From Pseudomonas sp. ANT_H4 (lineage in GTDB: Bacteria > Pseudomonadota > Gammaproteobacteria > Pseudomonadales > Pseudomonadaceae), in NCBI RefSeq assembly GCF_008369295.1, contig NZ_VOBG01000011.1:124001-188000 (forward strand): a stretch of 64,000 nt of DNA, given 5' to 3'. Below, in pieces: positions 16,898-25,518 of this stretch. A program made the position numbers and the translations under genes. A model generated the notes under the pieces. That model was not told the origin of the DNA, made no database searches, and saw nothing but the letters and a program-made list of their open reading frames with translations. How positions within the stretch are numbered: position 1 is the first letter of the stretch; every line of letters begins with the position of its first letter.

Positions 16898-17458
16898 TTA
16901 TTTCTTTTCAACGGTGGTCCGCAGATGAGGCCAGGCGGCGCGCAGGTATTGGATCATGGACCACAGGGTCAGGCCTGCGGCAATCAGCAGCAAAGCATAG
17001 CCCAGCAGCACCCAGAAGGTGAAGTTCGACGGATTAGCCAGCAGGATCACCAGGGCGAGCATTTGCGCCGCGGTTTTCCATTTGCCCATATTGGAGACCG
17101 CCACGTGGGCGCGTGCGCCGATTTCGGCCATCCATTCGCGCAAGGCAGAGACGACGATCTCACGACCGATGATCACGGCGGCTGGCAGGGTCAGCCAGAG
17201 ATTGCCGTGTTCCTGCACCAGCAGCACCAGGGCAACCGCCACCATCAGCTTGTCGGCCACGGGATCGAGAAACGCGCCAAACGGCGTGCTCTGCTCCAGG
17301 CGACGGGCCAGGTAGCCGTCCAGCCAGTCGGTCGCCGCCGCAAAGGCGAAGACCGAACTGGAGGCCATGTAACTCCATTCGTACGGCAGGTAAAACAGCA
17401 AAATGAAAATCGGAATGAGCAGGACGCGTAGTACGGTGATCAGATTAGGGATATTCAT
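16898..17458 (-). CDS. pgsA: CDP-diacylglycerol-glycerol-3-phosphate 3-phosphatidyltransferase
   Basis: Makes phosphatidylglycerophosphate, the committed step to phosphatidylglycerol and cardiolipin, in the inner membrane. The 186-residue protein carries the CDP-alcohol phosphotransferase motif DG-x2-AR-x8-G-x3-D-x3-D exactly: D47 G48, A51 R52, G61, D65 and D69. About four to five hydrophobic helices surround it. The start at 17458 gives the family N-terminus MNIPNLITVLRVLLIPIF; GTG two codons earlier is open too. It lies 32 bp downstream of uvrC, probably in the same operon. Confidence 0.96.
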   Translation of the reverse strand: MNIPNLITVLRVLLIPIFILLFYLPYEWSYMASSSVFAFAAATDWLDGYLARRLEQSTPFGAFLDPVADKLMVAVALVLLVQEHGNLWLTLPAAVIIGREIVVSALREWMAEIGARAHVAVSNMGKWKTAAQMLALVILLANPSNFTFWVLLGYALLLIAAGLTLWSMIQYLRAAWPHLRTTVEKK

Positions 17459-17490
17459 CGGCACAACTGGCTACGAGGTGAGTTGGCATT

Positions 17491-19374
17491 CTACTCGCTA
17501 TGCAGGTTTGCATAAATCAACTCAGCGAGCTTTTTACTGATACCAGGGGCTTTGGCTATTTCGTCGATGCTGGCACGCGATAGTTCCTGCAAGCCACCAA
17601 AATGTTTTAACAGTTCCCGCCGACGCTTGGGCCCCACGCCTGCGATCCCTTCCAGGGTTGAGGTACGCCGGGTTTTTCCGCGTCGGGCACGGTGGCCGGT
17701 AATGGCAAAACGGTGAGCTTCATCACGGATCTGCTGAATCAAGTGCAGCGCCGGCGAATCTCCCCGCAAAGTGAACTCATGAGCCGCATCATTCAAGTAC
17801 AACGTTTCAAAACCGGCCTTGCGGGTAGCACCCTTGGCCACGCCGAGCAGGATCAGGTCAGGCACCGCCAGCTCATTGAGCACATCGCGGGCCATGGACA
17901 GCTGGCCCTTGCCGCCGTCCACCAGCAGGATATCCGGCAGCTTGCCCTCGCCATCCTTCAGTTTGCTGAAGCGCCGGGTCAAGGCCTGATGCATGGCCGC
18001 GTAGTCATCGCCAGCGGTGATACCTTCGATGTTGTAGCGCCGATAATCGGACTTGATCGGTCCTTCCGGCCCAAATACCACGCAGGACGCCACCGTCGCC
18101 TCGCCGCTGGAGTGGCTGATGTCGTAGCACTCCAGGCGCTGGGGCGGCTCATCGAGCTTGAGGACGTCGGCCAAGGCTTCAAAACGCGCAGCGACGTGCT
18201 GTCGATTCGCCAGGCGCGCGCTCAAGGCCTGTTCGGCGTTGGTCACGGCCAACTGCTGCCAGCGGGCACGGGTGCCACGTACCCGGTGACTGATGTCCAG
18301 TTCGCGGCCGCGCAGTTTGTAAATCGCCTCGATCAGCGCAGGGAAGTCCTCATGGGCCACGTTGACGATCAGTTCGCCAGGCAAGTCGCGCTCGGGGCTG
18401 CTGACGTAGTATTGGCCCAGGAACGCCGCCATGACCTCGGCGACCTCTTCTTGTATACCGGTTTGCGGGAAGAAGTTCTTGCTGCCCAATACCCGCCCGC
18501 CACGCACGCTGATCAAGTGCACACAGGCGCCGCCCGGGTTAACGAAGGCGGCGATGACATCGACGTCGCCGGTGCCACCTTCCATGCTTTGCTGGTCCTG
18601 GACCCGACGCAGAAACGACACTTGGTCACGCAGTTCGGCAGCGCGCTCGAAATCCAGGGTGCTGGCCGCCTGCTCCATGGCGCCGGACAGCTCGTCGGCC
18701 AGGGCATTGCTGCGCCCTTCGAGGAACATCACCGAGTGACGCACGTCCTCGGCATATTCCTGGGGCTCGACCAGGCCCACGCATGGCGCCTTGCAGCGCT
18801 TGATCTGGTATTGCAGGCACGGACGGGTACGGTTCTTGTAGAAGCTGTCTTCGCACTGGCGCACAAAGAAAGCCTTTTGCAGTAGGCTCAAGCTTTCACG
18901 GATCGCGCCGGCGCTGGGGTAAGGTCCAAAGTACTTGCCCTTCTGCTTCTTTGCGCCACGATGGATGCTCAGGCGCGGAAAATCACCGTCCGATAAAAAT
19001 ACATACGGGTAGGATTTATCGTCACGCAGTAGGATGTTGTAGGGCGGCCGCCATTCCTTGATCAACGTCTGCTCAAGCAGCAGCGCCTCGGTTTCGTTGG
19101 CAGTGATGGTGGTTTCCACCTGGGCGATACGCCCCACCAGCGCAGCGGTTTTCGGCGCCAGGCCGGACTTGCGAAAATAACTCGCCAAGCGGCTCTTCAG
19201 GTTTTTGGCTTTACCGACGTAAAGCAGGCGCGCATCACTGTCGAACATGCGATACACGCCGGGACGGCCACTGCAGGTTGCGAGAAAGGCACTCGAATTA
19301 AACGGGGCACTTATTTCAGAGCTTAGTATTTCAGAGCTTGGTATTTCAGCGCTTGGCATTTCAGATACCGACAT
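17491..19374 (-). CDS. uvrC: Excinuclease ABC subunit C
   Basis: Dual-incision nuclease of nucleotide excision repair. The 627 residues hold a GIY-YIG domain ([20 protein letters not shown] near residues 36-55), a Cys cluster region [17 protein letters not shown], a UVR motif ([18 protein letters not shown]), the RNase H-like second nuclease ([30 protein letters not shown]) and a C-terminal tandem helix-hairpin-helix ([20 protein letters not shown]). Its ATG begins one base after the gacA stop, indicating translational coupling. The N-terminus is unusual: residues 4-21 are a degenerate repeat of (S/A)E(M/I)(P/L)S encoded by 15-bp tandem repeats, placed before the normal start of the domain ([12 protein letters not shown]). 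Confidence 0.97.
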   Translation of the reverse strand: MSVSEMPSAEIPSSEILSSEISAPFNSSAFLATCSGRPGVYRMFDSDARLLYVGKAKNLKSRLASYFRKSGLAPKTAALVGRIAQVETTITANETEALLLEQTLIKEWRPPYNILLRDDKSYPYVFLSDGDFPRLSIHRGAKKQKGKYFGPYPSAGAIRESLSLLQKAFFVRQCEDSFYKNRTRPCLQYQIKRCKAPCVGLVEPQEYAEDVRHSVMFLEGRSNALADELSGAMEQAASTLDFERAAELRDQVSFLRRVQDQQSMEGGTGDVDVIAAFVNPGGACVHLISVRGGRVLGSKNFFPQTGIQEEVAEVMAAFLGQYYVSSPERDLPGELIVNVAHEDFPALIEAIYKLRGRELDISHRVRGTRARWQQLAVTNAEQALSARLANRQHVAARFEALADVLKLDEPPQRLECYDISHSSGEATVASCVVFGPEGPIKSDYRRYNIEGITAGDDYAAMHQALTRRFSKLKDGEGKLPDILLVDGGKGQLSMARDVLNELAVPDLILLGVAKGATRKAGFETLYLNDAAHEFTLRGDSPALHLIQQIRDEAHRFAITGHRARRGKTRRTSTLEGIAGVGPKRRRELLKHFGGLQELSRASIDEIAKAPGISKKLAELIYANLHSE

Positions 19375-19378
19375 TTCA
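19312..19378 (-). repeat. 15-bp in-frame tandem repeat at gacA/uvrC junction
   Basis: Units TCTGAAATGCCAAGC, GCTGAAATACCAAGC, TCTGAAATACTAAGC and a partial TCTGAAATA follow each other without gaps within uvrC codons 4-21. The shared core CTGAAAT also occurs at the gacA stop/uvrC start itself (CTGAAATG), so the array looks like an expansion of the junction. Confidence 0.9.
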
Positions 19379-20017
19379 GGCGCTGGCGTCCACCATGCCG
19401 TGGCGAACCGCCAGCAGGGTCAATTCAACATCGCTGCTAATGGACAGCTTCTCGAAAATTCGATAACGGTAGGTGTTCACGGTTTTCGGCGACAGGCACA
19501 GCTTGTCGGAAATCGACTGAACCTTCTGGCAGCCGACAATCATCAAGGCGATCTGGATCTCCCGCTCCGACAGCGCATCGAACGGCGAGTCGCTGGTGGG
19601 CTGGAACGATTTGATAGCCAACTGTTGGGCAATCTGTGGGCTGATGTAACGCTGGCCGGCAAACACCAGGCGAATGGCCTGGACCATCTCTGCCAGACCC
19701 GCGCCTTTTGTCAGGTAGCCGGCGGCACCCGCTTGTAGAAGCCGCGTAGGAAATGGATCTTCCTCACACACAGTGACTACGACGACCTTGATGTCCGGAT
19801 GGCTGCGCAACAGCTTGCAAGTGGCGCCAAGACCGCCGATACCGGGCATTTTGACGTCCATCAAAACCACATCAGGCTTCAACTCCCGAGCCTTGATCAG
19901 GGACTCCTCCCCTGACTCGGCCTGGCCGACTACTTGCAGGCCATCGATGTCAGCCAGCATTCGTGTAATGCCTGTACGAACGAGATCATGGTCATCGACT
20001 ACTAGCACCCTAATCAA
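19376..20017 (-). CDS. gacA: Response regulator GacA
   Basis: Partner of the GacS sensor; activates small RNAs that titrate RsmA/RsmE and so controls secondary metabolism and exoproducts. The 213 residues comprise a receiver domain with phospho-acceptor D54 ([10 protein letters not shown]), acidic D8/D9 and K103-type KGAGL region, then a LuxR-type helix-turn-helix ([38 protein letters not shown]). The start is TTG at 20017 behind GAGG, as known for gacA of P. fluorescens strains; longer frames upstream lack the family N-terminus [10 protein letters not shown]. Residues 64 and 67 are Gly and Cys ([10 protein letters not shown]) where GGLEATRKLL is the sequence I know from relatives. It is followed directly by uvrC. 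Confidence 0.96.
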   Translation of the reverse strand: MIRVLVVDDHDLVRTGITRMLADIDGLQVVGQAESGEESLIKARELKPDVVLMDVKMPGIGGLGATCKLLRSHPDIKVVVVTVCEEDPFPTRLLQAGAAGYLTKGAGLAEMVQAIRLVFAGQRYISPQIAQQLAIKSFQPTSDSPFDALSEREIQIALMIVGCQKVQSISDKLCLSPKTVNTYRYRIFEKLSISSDVELTLLAVRHGMVDASA

Positions 20018-20168
20018 GCAGACACCTCGCGATATGGTCTTATAGGTTGCTGAACACCTTAGCAAAAAACCAAGGCACAGACCTAGCTGCAAGCGTCATA
20101 TATATAGAGTTTCAATACACTACGAGCGTCTACCGAGCGGCAGACGGGGTTCTTTCCCAAGCAAAGGG

Positions 20169-20534
20169 TCAGGAATCCTGGGCCGCCGGCTTGGCTTTTC
20201 CATTAAACGCGAATGAATGCTCCGCCAGGGTAGCAGTCAATCGGCGGATTGCGTCTTGGTCTTCCTTGAACATTGCTCGGTAGTTACCCAGCACTTTCTC
20301 TTCGACCTGGCTCAAGTTATCCAATTGGATGGGCGTAGGGCTACCTGTCAACACGTACAGGATATCCACACCTCTTTCAGCCACACGGGACAAGTAGTCG
20401 GCTTTCGGCGCCCGATCACCGTTTTCATATTTACCTTGCGCGTTCGCTTCTACGCCTCCTATTTCGCCAAAGTTTTTTTGCGACAGGCCAAGCCGCTCTC
20501 TTTCCAGCCTTAACCGCGAACCGATTCCACTCAT
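20169..20534 (-). CDS. XRE-family (phage CI-type) transcriptional regulator
   Basis: A 121-residue DNA-binding protein. The N-terminal HTH_3 domain spans residues 1-60 (RLRLERERLGLSQKNFGEIG, then AQGKYENGDRAPKADYLSR), followed by VDILYVLTGSPT, a sequence common in phage-type repressors, and a short helical C-terminus without a protease domain. The start at 20534 gives the natural N-terminus MSGIGSRLRLERE. It is separate from gacA (151 bp away, same strand). An AAACC-N5-GGTTT palindrome 61 bp upstream may be its operator. The neighbouring fragment of an open frame may be a lost partner gene. Confidence 0.85.
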   Translation of the reverse strand: MSGIGSRLRLERERLGLSQKNFGEIGGVEANAQGKYENGDRAPKADYLSRVAERGVDILYVLTGSPTPIQLDNLSQVEEKVLGNYRAMFKEDQDAIRRLTATLAEHSFAFNGKAKPAAQDS

Positions 20535-20594
20535 TTGGATGTAATATCCTGTTCTGCACACCCCTAGAGGTGACACACTCATCTCGTTTTACAC

Positions 20595-20609
20595 AAACCT
20601 GAACGGTTT
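20595..20609. promoter_or_regulatory. Candidate operator of the XRE regulator
   Basis: AAACC (20595-20599), TGAAC and GGTTT (20605-20609) form a perfect 5-bp inverted repeat with a 5-bp centre, upstream of the XRE gene and in the expected position for autoregulation. Confidence 0.4.
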
Positions 20610-20811
20610 TGAACTATGCCCGGTACTCGCACTGCTGCACACAAGCCACGGCCTGGCTGGGGCATCAAGGCAAGTCTTTTCAAGCGTTCGCCGGGCGCAA
20701 AAAGAGACGGCGTGGAGGGCCCATAAGGTTGCAGTCCTGCTGGGCATGAAAGACGGCATCATCGCGTCAGTGGATGAAACCCCGAAGTACGATCAGGAAG
20801 TCGTCTCGTAG
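20610..20811 (+). other. Small open frame without standard start, possible gene remnant
   Basis: The frame ending at TAG 20809-20811 is open back past 20590 and reads a protein-like segment (VRRAQKETAWRAHKVAVLLG, then MKDGIIASVDETPKYDQEVV). The only ATG is at 20746, giving 21 codons. It may be the tail of a lost gene paired with the XRE regulator. I do not recognise it. Confidence 0.3.
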
Positions 20812-20875
20812 GGTCAGTATGCGCTTATTAGAATCGAGTGCCTGTTTTGCTGAAATGAGTGGATTACCCACCTGT

Positions 20876-21322
20876 TCACCGCACGTTGACGGGCAAACAA
20901 TCAAGCTCCATGCGCCAGAAACAGTCTTCCTCGCCCACGATAGCCAAGCCCATGCGCTGATAGAGTCTTTTCGCCGGATTGGTCTTGAATACTGTCAGCC
21001 GTAGCAGGCCAAGCCCTTCCGTGTGCGCCTTGAGCGTCATTTGCTCCAGGGCCCAGGCACCCGCCCCTTGCCGGCGAAAGGCGTCGAGGATGTGCAATTC
21101 GCGAATATAGAGCGCCTCGGCATCCCGACTCAGGCTGAAAAAGCCCAATACTGTGTCGTCTCGGCAGATCAGCCAATTTTCCCGGCCGACCCAGGCGGTA
21201 TCGAAGCCCTTGTCGGACCACGACAAATCATATTGACGGTAGTAATTGCCCATCGCCTGATGCGTCAGGGTTCGGGCAAACGCCAAGTACTCGTCCGTCG
21301 CGACCCGCAGTTGAAACGCCAT
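20876..21322 (-). CDS. GNAT-family N-acetyltransferase
   Basis: A 148-residue acetyl-CoA-dependent acyltransferase. Motif A is seen as LYIRELHILDAFRRQGAGAW (the RRQGAG loop binds the pyrophosphate of CoA), followed by ALEQMTLKAHTEG and the motif B region RLTVFKTNPAKRLYQRMGLA. The substrate cannot be inferred. The start at 21322 has GGGAG about 10 bases upstream. It stands alone, transcribed away from the DAHP synthase. Confidence 0.88.
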   Translation of the reverse strand: MAFQLRVATDEYLAFARTLTHQAMGNYYRQYDLSWSDKGFDTAWVGRENWLICRDDTVLGFFSLSRDAEALYIRELHILDAFRRQGAGAWALEQMTLKAHTEGLGLLRLTVFKTNPAKRLYQRMGLAIVGEEDCFWRMELDCLPVNVR

Positions 21323-21603
21323 ATGAATGCGCTCCCTTAGATCAAATCACCACCTGCTGCCCGCTCCACCGCCCGGCATTTCTGCGGGCGATGTTCGCTG
21401 GCACGCCACCAGCAATGGGCATGGATTGAGCAGCAGCAAGGGTCAAGGCAGTCATGTGGTCGCGTCCCAGCAATCATCGTGAAGTTTCATGCAGCATATC
21501 GGCAGTTGAGCCATAGCCGTAAGTACCCAAGCGCAATAGAAATTACTGATTGAATCCACCCGCACGCCTCAGTTAAGCTCCACCTATCATTTGGAGACAC
21601 ACC

Positions 21604-21738
21604 ATGTTGCAACTCACCCAAACTAAGGTTCGCCCTACCGCCAACGCCCAGCGTTCGGTCGTGGCTACCCGCGTGAACGGTTTGAGCGCACTGGTCAGCT
21701 TTTATTTTGGTTATTGGTTTAGCCACTGGCGCGCCTGA
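21604..21738 (+). CDS. Putative leader peptide, aromatic-rich (attenuator)
   Basis: A 44-codon frame with GGAGA 6 bases before its ATG. Most of the peptide is ordinary, but residues 33-42 read FYFGYWFSHW (codons 21700-21729): seven of ten residues are Phe, Tyr or Trp. The stop lies 52 bp before a strong intrinsic terminator, and the next real gene is a DAHP synthase, the first enzyme of aromatic amino-acid synthesis. The layout fits ribosome-mediated attenuation, in which stalling at the aromatic codons when charged tRNA is scarce favours read-through. Leader status is inferred; I did not fold the RNA. Confidence 0.75.
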   Translation: MLQLTQTKVRPTANAQRSVVATRVNGLSALVSFYFGYWFSHWRA

Positions 21739-21790
21739 TACCTGAAATCGGCGCCCACGAATCAAGGGGTCGCCTGCCAGAGAAATCTAA

Positions 21791-21827
21791 CCCCCGGTCG
21801 GCTCCCCGACCGGGGGTTTTGTTTTTT
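21791..21827 (+). terminator. Intrinsic terminator, probable attenuator of DAHP synthase gene
   Basis: An 11-bp perfect stem (CCCCCGGTCGG and CCGACCGGGGG, 4-base loop) followed by TTTTGTTTTTT. It lies between the aromatic leader peptide and the DAHP synthase, so it must be bypassed for the gene to be expressed from the upstream promoter. Confidence 0.9.
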
Positions 21828-21875
21828 CGGCCCCTCACTTTTTGCTTGATCCAGAATACTTAAAGGAATCGCGAC

Positions 21876-22028
21876 ATGAACTGCATCACTTATTACCGCT
21901 ACGACACTTGCACCGCCTGGCGATTTAGCAAGCTCCGCTCGGGACAGCCTGCCGCCTCCGACCGGTCACCTACAGGTGGCAAGCCAACACACGTAGCCAG
22001 TCTGGCCAATTGTCGAACACCCCAGTAG
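21876..22028 (+). CDS. Second small aromatic-rich ORF, possible leader peptide
   Basis: A 50-codon frame with AAAGGA 8 bases before its ATG. Its start reads MNCITYYRYDTCTAWRF, with three Tyr, one Trp and one Phe in 17 residues, and the rest is polar and protein-like only weakly. It ends 47 bp before the DAHP synthase ATG. It may be a second leader or a translational-coupling ORF. No intrinsic terminator follows it, so its role would differ from the first leader. Confidence 0.5.
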   Translation: MNCITYYRYDTCTAWRFSKLRSGQPAASDRSPTGGKPTHVASLANCRTPQ

Positions 22029-22075
22029 GGCCGAGCGTGCGGGAACAGCCCGCCGCTTGCCCAGGAAGCCCGAAT

Positions 22076-23164
22076 ATGAACTCGTCCATCGCCGCCCTGC
22101 CTGTTTGCACCTTGTCCTGTGCCAATGAAACGCTGACCCAGCGTTTGCCCAGTTCCCTTGAACTCAAGCAGCAACTGCCCCTGAGCCCGTTCCTGACCGA
22201 GCAAGTCAGCGCCCATCGCCAGGCCGTGCGCGCCATTCTCGATGGCAAGGACTCACGCCTGCTGGTCATCGTTGGCCCTTGCTCGATCCACGACCCTGAA
22301 TCGGCCATGGAATACGCCCGCAACCTGAAAAAACTGGCCAATGAGGTCCGTGACCAGATGCTGCTGGTGATCCGCGCCTATGTCGAAAAGCCCCGCACCA
22401 CCATCGGCTGGAAGGGTCTTGCCTACGACCCGCGCCTGGATGGCAGCGACGACATGGCCGCCGGCCTGACCCTGTCCCGTGAATTGATGCGCGAAATGCT
22501 GCGCCTGGGCCTGCCGGTCGCCACCGAGGTGCTGCAACCGATGGCCGGCGGCTACTTCGATGACCTGCTCAGTTGGGTCGCCATTGGCGCACGCACCACC
22601 GAATCGCAGATCCACCGGGAAATGGCCAGCGGCCTGGGCATACCCGTGGGCTTCAAGAATGGCACCGACGGCGGCGTGGCCATCGCCTGCGACGCCATGC
22701 GCTCTGCCGCTCATCCGCACCGCCACTTCGGTGTCGACAGCCAGGGGCATCCGGCGATCATCCAGACCCAGGGCAACCCCGACACCCACCTGGTGTTGCG
22801 CGGCGGCCACCGTGGGCCGAACTACGACCGCCAGAGCGTGGCCCAAGTGAAAGACGACCTGGCGAAAACCAAGGTAGCCACTCGGATCATGGTCGATTGC
22901 AGCCACGCCAACAGTGGCAAGGACCCTTTACGCCAACCGGCAGTGTTCAATGATGTGCTGGAGCAGCGCTTGCAAGGCGACACATCACTGATCGGCATGA
23001 TGCTGGAAAGCCACCTTTTCGAAGGCTGTCAACCACTGGGCCCGTCGATGCGCTACGGGGTATCGGTGACAGACGGTTGCCTGGGCTGGAACGGGACAGA
23101 CCAGTTGCTGCGCGACGCTGCCCATCGGCTGCGTGAACATCATCGGAACTTTGCCGGGAAATAA
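22076..23164 (+). CDS. 3-deoxy-7-phosphoheptulonate (DAHP) synthase, class I
   Basis: Condenses phosphoenolpyruvate and erythrose 4-phosphate, the entry to the shikimate pathway. The 362-residue protein is an AroF/AroG/AroH-type class I alpha enzyme: VIVGPCSIHDPESAMEYA near residue 62, the YVEKPRTTIGWKGLAYDP substrate loop, PMAGGYFDDLLSWVAIGART, VGFKNGTDGG, the metal-binding HGN-like VLRGGHRGPNY and VDCSHANSGKDP. The start at 22076 has AGGAAG 8 bases upstream; a longer TTG-initiated frame is less likely. Feedback specificity (Phe, Tyr or Trp) cannot be read here. The upstream attenuator suggests regulation by the supply of aromatic amino acids. Confidence 0.95.
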   Translation: MNSSIAALPVCTLSCANETLTQRLPSSLELKQQLPLSPFLTEQVSAHRQAVRAILDGKDSRLLVIVGPCSIHDPESAMEYARNLKKLANEVRDQMLLVIRAYVEKPRTTIGWKGLAYDPRLDGSDDMAAGLTLSRELMREMLRLGLPVATEVLQPMAGGYFDDLLSWVAIGARTTESQIHREMASGLGIPVGFKNGTDGGVAIACDAMRSAAHPHRHFGVDSQGHPAIIQTQGNPDTHLVLRGGHRGPNYDRQSVAQVKDDLAKTKVATRIMVDCSHANSGKDPLRQPAVFNDVLEQRLQGDTSLIGMMLESHLFEGCQPLGPSMRYGVSVTDGCLGWNGTDQLLRDAAHRLREHHRNFAGK

Positions 23165-23213
23165 CCGCCTGAATCCGGTACGCTCACCTTTTTTATTCAA
23201 GGAGTTACCCCTC

Positions 23214-23495
23214 ATGGCCAAAGCCACCGCCCGCCACATCCTGGTTGCCACTGAAGACAAGTGCAACGAACTGAAGACCCAGATCGAAGGCGGCGCCGAT
23301 TTCGCCGAAGTTGCCAAAGCCAACTCCTCTTGCCCATCCAGCCGTCAAGGTGGCGACCTGGGCTCGTTCGGTCCAGGCCAGATGGTCAAGGAGTTCGACG
23401 CCGTGGTCTTCAGCGCCCCGGTCAACACCGTGCAAGGCCCGGTGAAAACCCAGTTCGGTTATCACCTGCTGGAAGTGACCAGCCGCCAGGACTGA
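23214..23495 (+). CDS. Parvulin-type peptidyl-prolyl isomerase
   Basis: A 93-residue stand-alone PpiC/parvulin domain without a signal peptide, so cytosolic. It contains the parvulin features ARHILV, FAEVAKANSSCPSSRQGGDL, the GPGQMVKEFDAVVF loop and a C-terminal QFGYHLLEV strand. It catalyses cis-trans isomerisation of X-Pro bonds. The start at 23214 has GGAG 9 bases upstream and follows the DAHP synthase by 49 bp. A second, related parvulin lies at 37879. Confidence 0.93.
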   Translation: MAKATARHILVATEDKCNELKTQIEGGADFAEVAKANSSCPSSRQGGDLGSFGPGQMVKEFDAVVFSAPVNTVQGPVKTQFGYHLLEVTSRQD

Positions 23496-23516
23496 TCCGT
23501 GCACACTGATGCATAA

Positions 23517-23550
23517 AACAACGGCCCGCCTTTTGGTGGGCCGTTGTGTT
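23517..23550 (+). terminator. Intrinsic terminator after parvulin gene
   Basis: CAACGGCCC and GGGCCGTTG pair around a CC/GG-closed loop, ending in a GTGTTT run, about 22 bp after the stop. Confidence 0.75.
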
Positions 23551-23634
23551 TGTGCGACAGCATGGCGACTGGCGACGCGTGCGCGGTTAGCGTACAAATC
23601 CCCTTCCTTCTTCACCCGGCGCCCAAGGCTGATA

Positions 23635-25518
23635 ATGCGACTGGACTTCTTCACCTTATTTGGCTCGACCCTGCTTTGCTCCACCCTGGCCCTGCTAATG
23701 GCGAGCGCAGCCGTTGTCGCCGCGCCGCAACAGGCATTGACCGTCTACGGAGAACCGGCGAAATACCCCGCCGGCTTCAGTCACTTTGCCTACGCCAATC
23801 CCAAGGCCCCCAAGGGCGGTAGCCTGCGACGCTCGGCCGTGGAGATCGGCCGTTTCGACCACGTCCTGCCGTATATCGATAAAGGCATCGGCGTCAGCCA
23901 ACTCGACGGCTGGGTGTACTCGCCCCTGGCCCAGCGCTCTCTGGATGAGCCCTATACCGTCTATGGCCTGGTGGCGGAAAAAATGGAGCGCTCAGACGAT
24001 GGTCTGTCTCTGCGTTTCTACCTCAACCCCAAAGCCAAGTTTGCCGATAACACGCCGATCACCGCCGAAGACGTGCGCTACACCTTTGACCTGCTGATGA
24101 CCCAGGGCAGCCTGCGCTACAGAACCCTGTTCGCCGACGTCAAGCACGTCGAAGTGGAAGGCCCTCGGCAAGTGCGCTTCGACTTTTCCAGCAACGAAAA
24201 CCGCACCCTGCCCCTGGATATCGCCACCCTGCCGGTCTTCCCCGAGCACTGGTGGAAAACCCGTGACTTCGCCAACGGCGGCGGCTACGAAGCGCCACTG
24301 GGTAGCGGCCCGTACCGCGTCAGCAAGGTCGATTCGGGCAACACCATCAGTTTCCAGCGCAACCCTGACTGGTGGGGCAAGGACCTCCCCATCAGCCGTG
24401 GCCTGTACAACTTCGATCACCTGAGCCTGGAGTACTTCGGTGACACCGAAGTCGCGCGCCAAGTCCTGCGGGGTGGCGCCTACGATTTGAACCGCGAATT
24501 CTCCGCCACCGGCTACTCCATCGGCTACAACGGCCCGGCCCTGGACGACGGCCGCCTGCAACGAGCGCACCTGGCCAAGGACGCGCCGCAACCGGCCCAG
24601 GGCTACGTGTTCAACACGCAAAAACCGATATTCCAGGACCGCCGCGTGCGTCAGGCTCTGGCCATGCTCTGGGATTTCGAGTGGGCGAACCGGCAGATGA
24701 TGCGCAATATGTACATCCGCCAGCAAAGCTATTTCTCCAACAGCCCGCTGGCGGCCACTCAGTTGCCGGACGCTCAGGAGTTGGCGATTCTCGAACCCCT
24801 ACGCGGGCAGATTCCCGACGAAGTCTTCACCAAAGTGTTCAAGGCGCCGACCACCGACGGCACCGGCATGATCCGCGACAAACAACTGCAAGCCCTGGAA
24901 CTGCTGGAACAGGCCGGCTGGAAGCCTAAAGGCGACAAACTGGTCAACGCCGCCGGCGAACCGCTGGAGTTCACCTTCCTCAATGCCCAAGGCGGCCTTG
25001 AACGCCTATTGTTGCCCTACAAGCGCAACCTGGCGCAGATCGGCATCACTCTCAATATCCGCCGTATCGACTCCTCGCAGTACGTCAATCGCATGATGGC
25101 CCGGGACTACGACATGATCGTCACCGGCTTCCCGGTCACCACCTCGCCGGGGATGGAGCTATACAACTACTTCGGCTCGTCTGCCGCCTTCGATCCCGGC
25201 GCCAACAACTACATGGTGTTGAAAAACCCGGCGGTGGATACCCTGATCACCGGGCTGGTCCGCGCTACCACCCAGGCGCAGATGCTCAGCTATGCCCACG
25301 CCCTGGACCGGGTGCTGCAATGGAATTACTACTGGATCCCCAATTACTACCCGCCCGGCTCATCGGCGGCATGGTGGAACCGCTTCGGTCGCCCGGCCGT
25401 GGCAGCCAGCAATGACGAAGCCCTGGAAACCTGGTGGGAAGTCAGCCACACCCCGCTGACCAATGAGCAAATGGACGCCGAGCTGATCAAGCGCGGCCAG
25501 TCGGGAGGTGCCCACTGA
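23635..25518 (+). CDS. yejA: Oligopeptide ABC transporter, substrate-binding protein (YejA type)
   Basis: Periplasmic binding protein of 627 residues. The start at 23635 gives a signal peptide (hydrophobic [19 protein letters not shown]); an earlier frame from 23509 passes through a terminator and is rejected. The mature protein is SBP_bac_5: [20 protein letters not shown], the [18 protein letters not shown] segment, [16 protein letters not shown] and an [13 protein letters not shown] end. In E. coli the YejABEF system imports peptides and peptide antibiotics such as microcin C. The gene is the first of a tight four-gene operon; its stop overlaps the next ATG by one base. Confidence 0.92.
   Translation: MRLDFFTLFGSTLLCSTLALLMASAAVVAAPQQALTVYGEPAKYPAGFSHFAYANPKAPKGGSLRRSAVEIGRFDHVLPYIDKGIGVSQLDGWVYSPLAQRSLDEPYTVYGLVAEKMERSDDGLSLRFYLNPKAKFADNTPITAEDVRYTFDLLMTQGSLRYRTLFADVKHVEVEGPRQVRFDFSSNENRTLPLDIATLPVFPEHWWKTRDFANGGGYEAPLGSGPYRVSKVDSGNTISFQRNPDWWGKDLPISRGLYNFDHLSLEYFGDTEVARQVLRGGAYDLNREFSATGYSIGYNGPALDDGRLQRAHLAKDAPQPAQGYVFNTQKPIFQDRRVRQALAMLWDFEWANRQMMRNMYIRQQSYFSNSPLAATQLPDAQELAILEPLRGQIPDEVFTKVFKAPTTDGTGMIRDKQLQALELLEQAGWKPKGDKLVNAAGEPLEFTFLNAQGGLERLLLPYKRNLAQIGITLNIRRIDSSQYVNRMMARDYDMIVTGFPVTTSPGMELYNYFGSSAAFDPGANNYMVLKNPAVDTLITGLVRATTQAQMLSYAHALDRVLQWNYYWIPNYYPPGSSAAWWNRFGRPAVAASNDEALETWWEVSHTPLTNEQMDAELIKRGQSGGAH

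Noticed and set aside
17692..18885. 397-codon plus-strand open frame
   Set aside because: Antisense to uvrC; no recognisable protein features.
21487..21765. 92-codon minus-strand ORF opposite the aromatic leader
   Set aside because: No ribosome site or domain; the plus-strand leader with its terminator explains the region better.
24000..24726. 244-codon minus-strand ORF in yejA
   Set aside because: Antisense shadow of a complete binding-protein gene.
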